Position numbers and translations under genes: made by a program. This document shows, piece after piece, positions 48,701-55,485 of a stretch of DNA of 64,000 nucleotides. The stretch lies in the NCBI GenBank assembly GCA_944381215.1, contig CALWKF010000003.1, positions 50,872 through 114,871 of the forward strand. The letters are read 5' to 3'. Below the pieces are notes generated by a model. It was not told where the DNA came from. It saw only the letters and a list, made by a program, of their open reading frames with translations, and did no database searches. How positions within the stretch are numbered: position 1 is the first letter of the stretch; each line of letters starts with the position of its first letter. This stretch comes from an uncultured Clostridia bacterium. Its GTDB lineage: Bacteria; Bacillota; Clostridia; Christensenellales; UBA1242.

Positions 48701-49808
48701 GACTAAAAAAGAGCAATTAACAAGTGAACTTTCAAATGCAATTACTTGGAATATGAATGATAAAACAATGGAGGGTAAAATGAATTTTGATGCAATAGTC
48801 GGCAATCCACCTTATCAAGAAAATATAGATAATAGAGGAGAGCAACCTCCTGTTTATCATTTGTTTTACAACGTTGCATTTTTACTGTCTAATAGAGTTA
48901 CATTAATCACGCCAGGGCGATTTCTATTCGATGTCGGCAAAACGCCAAGTAAATGGAATCAAAAGATGTTAAATGATGAGCATTTTAAGGTTATAAAGTA
49001 TTTTGCAAATTCTAAAGATGTTTTTGATAGTGTAGATATAAAAGGTGGGGTTGCGATAACATATAGAGACAAAAATGAAAGTTTTGGAATTATTGGAAAT
49101 TTTGTTCAAATAGATATAGTGAAGGAAATTTTATTAAAAGTTCAAAAGTATACATCTACACCATTATCCAGCATAATGTACTCAAATACAAGTTATAAAT
49201 ATTCTGCTTTATTTTTAAAAGAACATCCAGAGTTTGATTGTAAAGAAATTTTATCAGGAGGTTCAAGGAGATATCTTGCTTCTTCTGTTTTTGAAAAAAT
49301 GCCTGAAGTCTTTACAGATAAAAAGATTGATAGTAATTCTGTTAAAATTTTAGGACTTATCAACAATAAGAGAGTTTTTAAATATTTTGATAAAAGGTAT
49401 TTAAATCCTCCAGAAAATTTTGAAAATTATAAAGTATTAGTGCCGAGCTCCAATGGCTCTGGAGCCTTGGGCGAGGCACTAAGCACGCCGATGATCGGCA
49501 CGCCGATGATCGGCCATACTGAAACTTTTATAAGTTTTGGGAATTTTAGAGATGAAAAACAGGCAAAAAATTTACTAAAATATATTAAAACTAAATTTGC
49601 TAGACTTATGTTAGGCACTAAAAAAGTAACTCAAGGTAATAAGACACCAAAAACATGGATGAATGTTCCACTTCAAGATTTTACTGATAAATCTGATATT
49701 GATTGGAGTAAGTCCATTCCAGAAATTGACCAACAACTTTATAAAAAATATAACTTAACCGAAGAAGAAATCAACTTTATCGAAGCAAAAATCAAGCCAA
49801 TGGAGTAA
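45783..49808 (+). CDS. GIY-YIG nuclease / SF2 helicase / adenine methylase fusion
   Basis: 1,341 residues. Residues 1-100 form a GIY-YIG-type nuclease domain (LIYIFRINDARHKGLVKVGDAS). Residues 150-600 form an SF2 helicase: Walker A AKMRFGKT (about 180-187), IDEAHEG (282-288), LSGTPFN, and QTIFRVQSPG as motif VI. A Lys-rich coiled region follows (about 665-740). From about 990 the methylase part has IVGNPPYQEN (Asn1008), with a target-recognition region and the ending typical of Eco57I-like methylases (DFTDKSDIDWSKSIPEIDQQ). It would recognise, methylate, translocate on and cut DNA, working with the preceding subunit. A GC-rich repeat patch lies at 49441-49514. Confidence 0.85.
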   Translation: MLNFRNTFEYKLIYIFRINDARHKGLVKVGDASIDAKDWQSFSPNCDLLNNAARKRIDSYTRTAGIKYELLHTEVAVFKNKNNEIKAFRDYDVSAVLTASGIKKKHFDDIKGKPLEWYETDLETAKNAIKAVKSNRHSLSGEEITKYRNPIIFRPDQTKAIEQSVQYLQKGSRMLWNAKMRFGKTLCALEVVKRMQFKKTIILTHRPVVNEGWFEDFDKIFYDTDYKFGSKKNGLSFQNLVKESENFVYFASIQDLRGSQTVGGKFDKNDEIFSIDWDFVVIDEAHEGTLTDLGTAVLENIIKRKDKTESKTLMLSGTPFNIIDEFTEKNQVFTWDYVMEQKAKKDWWSNYGDIRNPYDELPDMTIYTYNLNKVFTNSAYVDLEDKAFNFKEFFRVWTGDIEKDFRKVPENKKVGDFVHEEDIESFLNLLTKKDDESNYPYSTEEYRDYFKHSLWMLPGVKEAFALSKLLKKHPVFGSSAFKIVNVAGDGDLEEESADALTKVKKAIKEAGTTGYTITLSCGKLTTGVTIKEWSNVLMLAGSYATSPSSYLQTIFRVQSPGNINGKIKEHCYVFDFAPDRTLKVAAAATRLSYKAGTTTDEDRVVLGEFLNFCPVIGIDGSKMSYYSVNSLLQQLKKIEIDKVISSGFEDSKLYNDELLKLDGLELEKFNNLRKIIGTTKQTKKQREVDVNKQGLTNEQYEELKRLQKKRKNELTLEEKALLEKRKQQLNQKQTAISILRGISIRIPLMIYGADVKDNETITIDNFAENIDPASWAEFMPNGVTKDIFNEFKKYYDKDIFEACGKKIRDSVKNADSLPPKERIIRLSEIFAQFKNPDKETVLTPWRVVNMHIGDCLGGYNFFNEDYSEMIEELRFINYGKVTNDVFNNPKVKILEINSKTGLYPLYMAYSIYKNKLNSPLATNKDYWRETVEKNIFVLCKTKMAKKITQRTLVGFKDYKANIHVEENIIDKLKTKKEQLTSELSNAITWNMNDKTMEGKMNFDAIVGNPPYQENIDNRGEQPPVYHLFYNVAFLLSNRVTLITPGRFLFDVGKTPSKWNQKMLNDEHFKVIKYFANSKDVFDSVDIKGGVAITYRDKNESFGIIGNFVQIDIVKEILLKVQKYTSTPLSSIMYSNTSYKYSALFLKEHPEFDCKEILSGGSRRYLASSVFEKMPEVFTDKKIDSNSVKILGLINNKRVFKYFDKRYLNPPENFENYKVLVPSSNGSGALGEALSTPMIGTPMIGHTETFISFGNFRDEKQAKNLLKYIKTKFARLMLGTKKVTQGNKTPKTWMNVPLQDFTDKSDIDWSKSIPEIDQQLYKKYNLTEEEINFIEAKIKPME
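49441..49514 (+). repeat. GC-rich patch with a double 15-base repeat inside the methylase gene
   Basis: CACGCCGATGATCGG is repeated without change at 49484-49498 and 49499-49513, encoding Thr-Pro-Met-Ile-Gly twice. Each copy contains the 13-base palindrome GCCGATGATCGGC (49487-49499 and 49502-49514). The base composition is strikingly unlike the AT-rich gene around it. Confidence 0.8.
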
Positions 49809-49812
49809 GAGA

Positions 49813-50964
49813 ATGGATAGAGAAGATATGTTTTGGCAAGTTTATTTAAATTTAGAAGACGAGGTTATAAATTTATCTAAGTACATTTCAATAACGGATA
49901 ACATAACTAAAATAAATAGTAAAACAAATCAAATTCAAGTAATAGAAAAAAATAATCAACTAGAAGTTTATTCTCCACATATTGCTGATTTATTAGTAAG
50001 GTGCTGTGTTGAGATTGAAGCTATTTCAAAAGAATTATATTTTGATAATGGAGGTCAAAAAATTCGTGGTTCAAACGATATTTACTTTGACACAGATTGT
50101 ATTGCTCTTTTAAATCAAAAGTGGAATTTAAACGATAAACAAGTTTTAGTTAGTTCAATCAATTTCAATTTTATTAATGATAACAACAAGATATTGACAC
50201 CCTTAAAAAAGGCCGATAAACGATCTGGTACATATTGGGCTAAGTGTTATCAAGCAGTAAAGCATGACAGGTATAATTGTTTATATATGGGGAATATTAA
50301 AGCATTGCTAAATGCTTTGGCAGCTCTATATTTGTTGAATATTTATAATAAGAATGTAAAATTAACGATTAAATATACAGAAATACATAACCTTAATATG
50401 TCATTTGGATCTAAATTATTTTCTTTAACCAAACCTGACCAAAAGTATTTAATTGATGTAATAAATGGTAAAGAAATTAGCGAAATTTTACATTCTACAA
50501 GTTGTCCATATATACTTAAATACACTAATCAATCTTATAAACAAATTATAAAAGCTTGCCATGAGTCATCAGAAAATATGCAAAAATATCTTTCAATTCA
50601 ACCAGAACTTAAAGAATCCGGTTTTATAAATTTATTAAGGACTACTCACAATAAAGAACCTATTTTTTGGTTATTAGGGAAGTATAGATTAAATAAAAAA
50701 ATTCCATCAACTTTGTCTTATGAGGATAGAAAACGCTTATTTATCAATAGTTACGAATGGAAAGGAAGAATAAGACAACTGAACAATCCCAAAACAGAAA
50801 ATGAGATAACAGAAGAAAACATACAAGCAGAAATAGATCATGCTGGGATACAAGCAGGAATTGAATTACAACAATGTTTCGAAAACATTAGAATTATTAA
50901 AGGTATTAATGAAGGCGTTTGTGAATTAATTCTTGATAAAAATGATACAAAATACAGCCTTTAA
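49813..50964 (+). CDS. HEPN-like protein of the restriction module
   Basis: 383 residues, starting 5 bases after the nuclease-helicase-methylase gene. Residues about 55-180 look like a HEPN fold: IADLLVRCCVEIEAISKELY, then WAKCYQAVKHDRYNCLYMGN and ALLNALAALYLLNIY, with the KHDR motif in the position of the catalytic RxxxxH of HEPN RNases but not identical to it. The C-terminal half (from about 220) is helical, with no known motif. HEPN proteins are common toxins and effectors in defence islands; here the activity is inferred only. Confidence 0.6.
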   Translation: MDREDMFWQVYLNLEDEVINLSKYISITDNITKINSKTNQIQVIEKNNQLEVYSPHIADLLVRCCVEIEAISKELYFDNGGQKIRGSNDIYFDTDCIALLNQKWNLNDKQVLVSSINFNFINDNNKILTPLKKADKRSGTYWAKCYQAVKHDRYNCLYMGNIKALLNALAALYLLNIYNKNVKLTIKYTEIHNLNMSFGSKLFSLTKPDQKYLIDVINGKEISEILHSTSCPYILKYTNQSYKQIIKACHESSENMQKYLSIQPELKESGFINLLRTTHNKEPIFWLLGKYRLNKKIPSTLSYEDRKRLFINSYEWKGRIRQLNNPKTENEITEENIQAEIDHAGIQAGIELQQCFENIRIIKGINEGVCELILDKNDTKYSL

Positions 50965-51211
50965 TGAATTTATATCATTTATTAAAATAAAAAAGGTTTA
51001 CAATATGTAATCTATATTATCCTTTACATATTAGTAAAGATATCAATTTTTTTAGGATAAATCACCAAAAAAATTCTTAGGAAATTTTAAAGTAAGACAA
51101 TCTTTTTAATATTTAAAAATAAATTTTCACTCCAAACCAACTATTATTAAAAAATAAAACGTACTTTGAATTTGAAATTTGCTTTCTTTCAAGGTTCGTT
51201 TTATTCTTGTC
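50965..51211. other. Right end of the island
   Basis: AT-rich, no gene seen. The hairpin AATAAAACG (51153-51161) with CGTTTTATT (51197-51205), with inner ACTTTGAA/TTCAAGGT pairing, ends both the island operon and tRNA-Leu. Confidence 0.6.
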
Positions 51212-51294
51212 TGGTGCGGATGAGAGGACTCGAACCTCCACGGTTTCCCACTAGAACCTAAATCTAGCGCGTCTGCCAGTTCCGCCACATCCGC
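51212..51294 (-). tRNA. tRNA-Leu (TAG)
   Basis: Acceptor GCGGATG pairs with CATCCGC, anticodon loop TTTAGGT (TAG), a variable arm of class II type, T-loop GTTCGAGTC and encoded CCA. Its 3' end is the apparent target of the genomic island on its left. Confidence 0.95.
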
Positions 51295-51467
51295 ATAAGT
51301 ATTAAATTGTTTTTAATAGTCCTGCCACTATGAAAAATGCATATGCATTCTCATTTAAGCATTTGGTTTATTAAAAGCGAGTAATTTAAAATGCTAACAC
51401 ATTGTAGTACTGCTTTCTTGCGAGCATGCACGTTTAATTTCGGACATACAATATCACTAAATCGCAT

Positions 51468-51575
51468 ACTCGAATGGAGCGGGCGATGGGAATCACTCCG
51501 TTGCACTATCATGCTGGGGCGTTAGCAACCCTGCACTGCAGGCTTGCTCGAGACACGCCCGTTCGATTCCCTCGA
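51468..51575. repeat. tRNA-end-associated repeat element, copy B (beside tRNA-Gly)
   Basis: TGGAGCGGGCGATGGGAATC at 51475-51494 is identical to the 3' end of tRNA-Gly (51627-51646), and the preceding 7 bases also match with one change. The following sequence is related to copy A near 6.1 kb (CTCCGTT, CACTATCATGCTGGGGC, CTCGAGACACGCCCGTTCGA). It ends in a T-arm-like GTTCGATTCCC in opposite orientation to the tRNA. Confidence 0.6.
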
Positions 51576-51626
51576 AGTTGTGTTTTATGAGCCCACAATG
51601 ATTAAACAAAATCACGCGCACTCAAA

Positions 51627-51700
51627 TGGAGCGGGCGATGGGAATCGAACCCACATGGCCAGCTTGGAAGGCTGGAGCTCTACCACTGAGCTACGCCCGC
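51627..51700 (-). tRNA. tRNA-Gly (TCC)
   Basis: Acceptor GCGGGCG pairs with CGCCCGC, anticodon loop CTTCCAA (TCC), T-loop GTTCGATTC and encoded CCA. Confidence 0.97.
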
Positions 51701-51865
51701 GTGAATATAAGTATATTATCATAAAACAAAAGAAATGTCAACGGAATAAGCAATTTTTATTGACTTTTATGCCTTTTCATTCTATTATTATATGCAGAAG
51801 AAGTTGGTAATAATTATTTAAACTTTAACAATATGTTAAATTAAAATTATAGAGTGAGGTAAAAA

Positions 51866-52135
51866 ATGATTCATTCATTGGCTGGCGGGGTCATCCGCGA
51901 TATGAAAATTTGCGATTTTGCAAAGGTCGAATTATCAAACGGTATGAGCGAAGTGCGTTGGTATATTAATCCATTTTTGCAGTTGAAAGTGGGGGACAAA
52001 GTACTCGTTCCTGTTGGTATTAAAAACGAGTTGGTCGAGGCTATTGTTTTGAAGATTGAAAGGAATGTAAATGAGCAAGTCGCACCAGTTCCAATTAAGC
52101 GCGCAAAGGAAATTTTTAAAATTATAGAAAAATAA
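51866..52135 (+). CDS. Small conserved-looking cytoplasmic protein
   Basis: 89 residues, GAGTGAGG before the ATG. It is beta-rich with the segment LQLKVGDKVLVPVGIKNELVEAIVLKIE, which looks like a small SH3/OB-like barrel and recalls the N-terminal region of PriA-type proteins, followed by a basic helical end. There is no signal or membrane segment. It converges with the Spo0A-like gene. GC and codon use match core genes. Function unknown. Confidence 0.7.
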   Translation: MIHSLAGGVIRDMKICDFAKVELSNGMSEVRWYINPFLQLKVGDKVLVPVGIKNELVEAIVLKIERNVNEQVAPVPIKRAKEIFKIIEK

Positions 52136-52277
52136 AAATAAATATAAAAAATTCAAACAATTAAAAATACAAATTATTAAATTTTATATTAAAAGTGCAA
52201 AAATTGCAATTTAAACGCAAAAATAAGGTACTATGCAATCATTTTTATAATGCATAGTACCTATTTTAATTAGTTTT

Positions 52278-52970
52278 TTAAGCTGAAAAATTTTTTACAT
52301 AATGAGTTGAATAAGGATACTCATTTAATTTCAATTTAATTTTATCGGCAATTAGGGCAATAAATTCGCCGTTCGATGGCCTGTCTTTTTGGTCGAAAAC
52401 TTTTATCTTAAACAGATCATTAAGCGCAGGGAATTTTGCGTTTTCGTAGCAGGTTTCGAGCGCGTGTCTAATCGACCTTTCCACCCTGGAAGTCGAGGTG
52501 TCAAATTCGCTGGCAATTTGCGGATAAAGGCGGGTAGTTATCCCTCGCAACACGGCGTGAGGGTCCTTGATTGCTATTTCGATTGCGCTCTTTAAATATA
52601 CGGCACCTTGCAAATTGCGCCTCAACCCAATAATGAGAAAAACCTCATCAATTAGCGAAGCAATCTCGTGTGCTACATGCGGGTCGTGATTGTAAAAAAT
52701 TTCGGTTTTACCCACGCAGTATATCGTCTCTTTGCTCTCAGGGAAGCTGATATATTCGAGTCTGACTTTGCTTCTGCCCATAAATTGCACAACCTCTGCA
52801 ACTACTCGAGGGTCAAAAGTTGCAAAAATGCAGTCTTGGTATTGGTAGATTGTTTGGTCATCGATTTGGTGAATTTCGGTAAAACCTTCATAGCCAAAAA
52901 GATGAATGAAATCTGAGCGCAATTGCGCATCCTTTTGTTCGTTGTTTGTAACAAGAATGAATTGAAACAT
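52278..52970 (-). CDS. Spo0A-type DNA-binding protein without a receiver domain
   Basis: 230 residues. Residues about 112-220 match the Spo0A C-terminal DNA-binding domain: GLRRNLQGAVYLKSAIEIAI, ITTRLYPQIASEFDTSTSRV with ERSIRHALE, and SNGEFIALIADKIKL. Spo0A is the master sporulation regulator and normally has a phosphorylated receiver in front. Here residues 1-100 show no phospho-Asp motif, acidic pair or Thr/Lys switch residues, so control by the phosphorelay is unlikely. GGAGG precedes the ATG at 52970. It may be a paralogue that competes for or shares Spo0A-box sites; a canonical Spo0A may lie elsewhere in the genome. Confidence 0.88.
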   Translation of the reverse strand: MFQFILVTNNEQKDAQLRSDFIHLFGYEGFTEIHQIDDQTIYQYQDCIFATFDPRVVAEVVQFMGRSKVRLEYISFPESKETIYCVGKTEIFYNHDPHVAHEIASLIDEVFLIIGLRRNLQGAVYLKSAIEIAIKDPHAVLRGITTRLYPQIASEFDTSTSRVERSIRHALETCYENAKFPALNDLFKIKVFDQKDRPSNGEFIALIADKIKLKLNEYPYSTHYVKNFSA

Positions 52971-53610
52971 AGTTTCCTCCTAAGTGATTTTTTACATTAC
53001 AATTTTATACCAAGCTTTAAGAAGAAATAAAGTAAATTTTAGTAAAAAAATAATCAAAAATTATAAAAAATCGCATAAAAAACGCAATTTTTTGTTGTTT
53101 TTTGTGTAAAATTGTGTGTTTTTTATGTTTTTATTTTATGCCGGAAAGCGTCGATGTATAAGGAATTAATTTTTTTAAGATTTATTTATTCTCTTATTTT
53201 GTAAATTTCGTTTGTTATAATCTTTACTATTTTACTTACTTTGGCATGTAATTCTTAATTACAAAATGTAATCTAACATAATTAAAAAAGCAAAATATAA
53301 ATTATCTCTAATAGCTATTGTTAATAAAGGAATGTTGTTGTTCGATTTCTTGCAAATATATTTGATTGCTTTACATCAATGAAAGTAGGCGATAACAACA
53401 ACAAAAATACTGGTGCAAATTTTGGGAGCGGACATTTGCTTGACATAAAAAATTCACATTAGAATAATCGCGAGCGTATTATTTCATAAAATTTTTTTAA
53501 ATACACATAGTAGGGGGTAAACAAATTTTAAAATAACATAACACTAATATAATTCAATATTATGCAAACGAATAAAAATAAATTAAATCAAAAATTAATG
53601 CTTTACTCAG
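52971..53610. other. AT-rich intergenic region
   Basis: 640 bases with no convincing gene. It contains a TGTTGTTGTT/AACAACAACA inverted repeat (about 53334-53343 with 53394-53403). No other feature seen. Confidence 0.5.
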
Positions 53611-53639
53611 TTGACAAGTTTTATCTATTATGCTATAAT
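53611..53639 (+). promoter_or_regulatory. Perfect consensus promoter upstream of repeats and tRNA-Ser
   Basis: TTGACA (53611-53616), 17 bases, TATAAT (53634-53639). It is 345 bases before tRNA-Ser, so a transcript would carry the degenerate repeats as a leader. Confidence 0.75.
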
Positions 53640-53729
53640 TCAAATGTTATCACAAAATTAAAACATCGGCAAACTGGTTTAATCTTGCGAATTTTTGATA
53701 CATTAGTTTTGCGTTTATTGAAACATTGT

Positions 53730-53938
53730 GGCATCGATTTGCTCTATCGGATAGAAAAGACAGTAAGATTTCAATATGCTTGTTTATGGTATTGATTTGC
53801 TTTATCGGATAGAAAGGATAGTAAGATATCATGTGGTATTAATTTGCTTTATTAGATAGGAGAGGTATCGAAATTCAATGGCATCAATTTACTTCATTGA
53901 ATAGAGAGGGTAATGAAATTCAAGATGCTTGCAAGTAA
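53730..53938 (+). repeat. Four degenerate tandem repeats before tRNA-Ser
   Basis: Units begin at 53730, 53788, 53835 and 53880 (spacing 58, 47 and 45). Each reads approximately GGYATYRATTTRCTYYATYRR, then GATAG, a purine run, and GTAAGATTTCAA. The longer first and last units also share ATGCTTG. The core CTATCGGATAG is a near-palindrome. There is no open frame through all units. Confidence 0.65.
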
Positions 53939-53983
53939 GCAGTGATAACAAACAACTTTATACTTAAATTTTAATTCGGCTAT

Positions 53984-54074
53984 GGAGAGGTACCCAAGAG
54001 GCCGAAGGGACGTCCCTGCTAAGGACGCAGTACGGGAAACCGTAGCGAGGGTTCAAATCCCTCCCTCTCCGCCA
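53984..54074 (+). tRNA. tRNA-Ser (GCT)
   Basis: Acceptor GGAGAGG pairs with CCTCTCC, anticodon loop CTGCTAA (GCT), long variable arm TACGGG/CCGTA, T-loop GTTCAAATC and encoded GCCA end. The only plus-strand tRNA here. Confidence 0.97.
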
Positions 54075-54080
54075 AGTGAA

Positions 54081-54109
54081 ACTGATAAGAACACCTTGTC
54101 AGTTTTTTT
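54081..54109 (+). terminator. tRNA-Ser terminator
   Basis: ACTGATAAG (54081-54089) pairs with CTTGTCAGT (54095-54103, one G-T), followed by seven T. Confidence 0.85.
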
Positions 54110-54208
54110 GTTTTAAAGCATTTTTAATATTTCCTCCTTATATCTCTTTGCCTTTTGAGTGTCTTTTGTAGCATAGTTTTCGTAGGAGTAAACGGAAGTA
54201 AATATTGC

Positions 54209-54586
54209 TTAATATTCTTCGTAATAAGCTACACTTTTTTCAAGTTCAGCAATTTTAGCATTTAATGAAGAAACGATTGAACCACTGTTGTTAATTAAAT
54301 AATTCATTTCACTAATTTGAGCATTTAATGATTTAATTTGATTATTTAAACTGTTAATTGTTTCAACATTCAACTCATTTGTTTTTTGTAATTGATTTGA
54401 CAATGATTGCAAATTGTTTACTTGTTCGGTTAGTCTTGCTATTTCATCATAATTGTTCTTTGTTTCAATAGTAATTGCTGTGCCATATTCTTTGCTTGAC
54501 ACATTGAACATTTCGACTAATTCGATAGATGAGAATATGCCAACAACAATTAGTACTGCACAAATTAGATACCAATACCATTTCAT
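54209..54586 (-). CDS. Membrane-anchored coiled-coil protein
   Basis: 125 residues. One hydrophobic segment at 4-22 (WYLICAVLIVVGIFSSIEL) acts as signal anchor, and residues 45-120 form a regular coiled coil (IARLTEQVNNLQSLSNQLQK and onward). GGGGGTGAG precedes the ATG. It overlaps the stop of an upstream startless frame (ATGA), so it was once the second gene of an operon. Related proteins act as small envelope tethers, but no precise function can be given. Confidence 0.7.
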   Translation of the reverse strand: MKWYWYLICAVLIVVGIFSSIELVEMFNVSSKEYGTAITIETKNNYDEIARLTEQVNNLQSLSNQLQKTNELNVETINSLNNQIKSLNAQISEMNYLINNSGSIVSSLNAKIAELEKSVAYYEEY

Positions 54587-54987
54587 ACACTCACCCCCGA
54601 ATTGATATTTATAAGATTTGCATTGTTAGTTTCAATAGAAGTTAAGCCTGTATCTTTGAGAGAGCCAACTAACAACTTAAAATCTCTTTTTGTCGATGAA
54701 GAAATCGTCAAAGTTTTGATTTTTAAGCCATAAAGAGCATAATAATCAAGCCCTAACACATTAACATCTTCAAAGTTTGAAATATTAAAATCAATATTGA
54801 TTTCTATATTTTCAAAGTTCTTTAATTCATTGATTTTCTCGGTAGAAAGAGCATAGTAATAGCCATTTTCACTAGTTAAATATCTTGCGACAAAGTCTTG
54901 TTCGGTTAGTCTAACTTCACTAGTAACTTTCCAATAATCAACATTGTCTGCAATACCGCTAATATTAAATTGACTATCACCAGTATT
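54583..54987 (-). pseudogene. 5'-truncated gene remnant ahead of the coiled-coil gene
   Basis: 134 open codons with normal codon use (VDYWKVTSEVRLTEQDFVAR and on) but no start codon; an in-frame TAA at 54990-54988 closes it upstream. It ends in an ATGA overlap with the coiled-coil gene. The region upstream is replaced by the repeat block at 55015-55400, which suggests that the repeats, or the event that made them, removed its 5' part. Confidence 0.5.
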
Positions 54988-55014
54988 TTAGGGGCTTTTA
55001 GGCACAAAAGTGTA

Positions 55015-55403
55015 TTACGATTTGTATATAAGTGAGGGGATAGAAATCAAAAATATTTAAACTTTTTTTTGAAAAAATTGTTCAAATATACTACACGATT
55101 TGAAAAAAATTGTAGTTAATATTATAAAAAAGGTAAAATAAATTTAAAAAATTTTTTTATAAAAATGGCAAAAATGACCCCACGATTTGAAAAGATATGT
55201 CCTTATATATAATAGAGGGGCAAAATATTTTTAAGAAATTTTGCTAAAAACAGTAAAAACCCACGATACTTTTTAAAAAAACATGTACTTAATAATATAG
55301 AGGTGGTAAATTATTTTGTATAAGGTTATCAAGAAAAAATAAAGTCCATGATGTTTAATAAGAACATGTCTTTGTAAATATGAAATTAAAAAATTTAATG
55401 TTT
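55015..55403 (+). repeat. Five degenerate tandem units of about 80 bases
   Basis: Units start at ACGAT(TTG) positions 55017, 55095, 55182, 55263 and at ATGATG 55348 (spacing 78, 87, 81 and 85). A shared core about 15-45 bases in reads like ATGTMCTTAATAATATAGAGG then GGYAAAAT, and units end in CCC or GTCC just before the next ACGAT. There is no frame through them; it is extremely AT-rich and not CRISPR-like in spacing. Confidence 0.6.
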
Positions 55404-55412
55404 AATATAAAG

Positions 55413-55450
55413 AAAAATGAGATTACATCAATTGATGAAATCTCATTTTT
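55413..55450. terminator. Bidirectional terminator after the repeat block
   Basis: AAAAATGAGATT (55413-55424) pairs with AATCTCATTTTT (55439-55450), loop ACATCAATTGATGA with inner ATCAATTGAT palindrome. Confidence 0.85.
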
Positions 55451-55485
55451 TATATATCATTACAATAAAAATTTTTACATCTTGG

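Larger units (their letters stand above)
37891..51211. mobile_element. Genomic island in tRNA-Leu carrying restriction/defence genes
   Basis: Bounded by two tRNA-Leu 3'-end copies (37891 and 51212), with a large serine recombinase at the left end facing outward. The content is much more AT-rich than flanking host genes and is made of a methyltransferase, ATPase-kinase, response regulator, helicase-nuclease-methyltransferase and HEPN-like genes, all rightward. This is the classical form of a defence island moved by a site-specific recombinase. Exact ends are inferred from the repeats; the recombinase is broken, so the island may now be fixed. Confidence 0.65.

Noticed and set aside
45783..49808. 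Assignment as a classical type I HsdR
   Set aside because: No HsdS or HsdM genes are present; the chain has its own NPPY methylase part and a GIY-YIG domain.
53562..53795. A 77-codon frame starting before the perfect promoter
   Set aside because: It spans the promoter and the first degenerate repeat, and has no ribosome binding site.
55015..55403. CRISPR array
   Set aside because: Units of 78-87 bases are degenerate along their whole length, with no constant short repeat alternating with unique spacers, and there are no cas genes.
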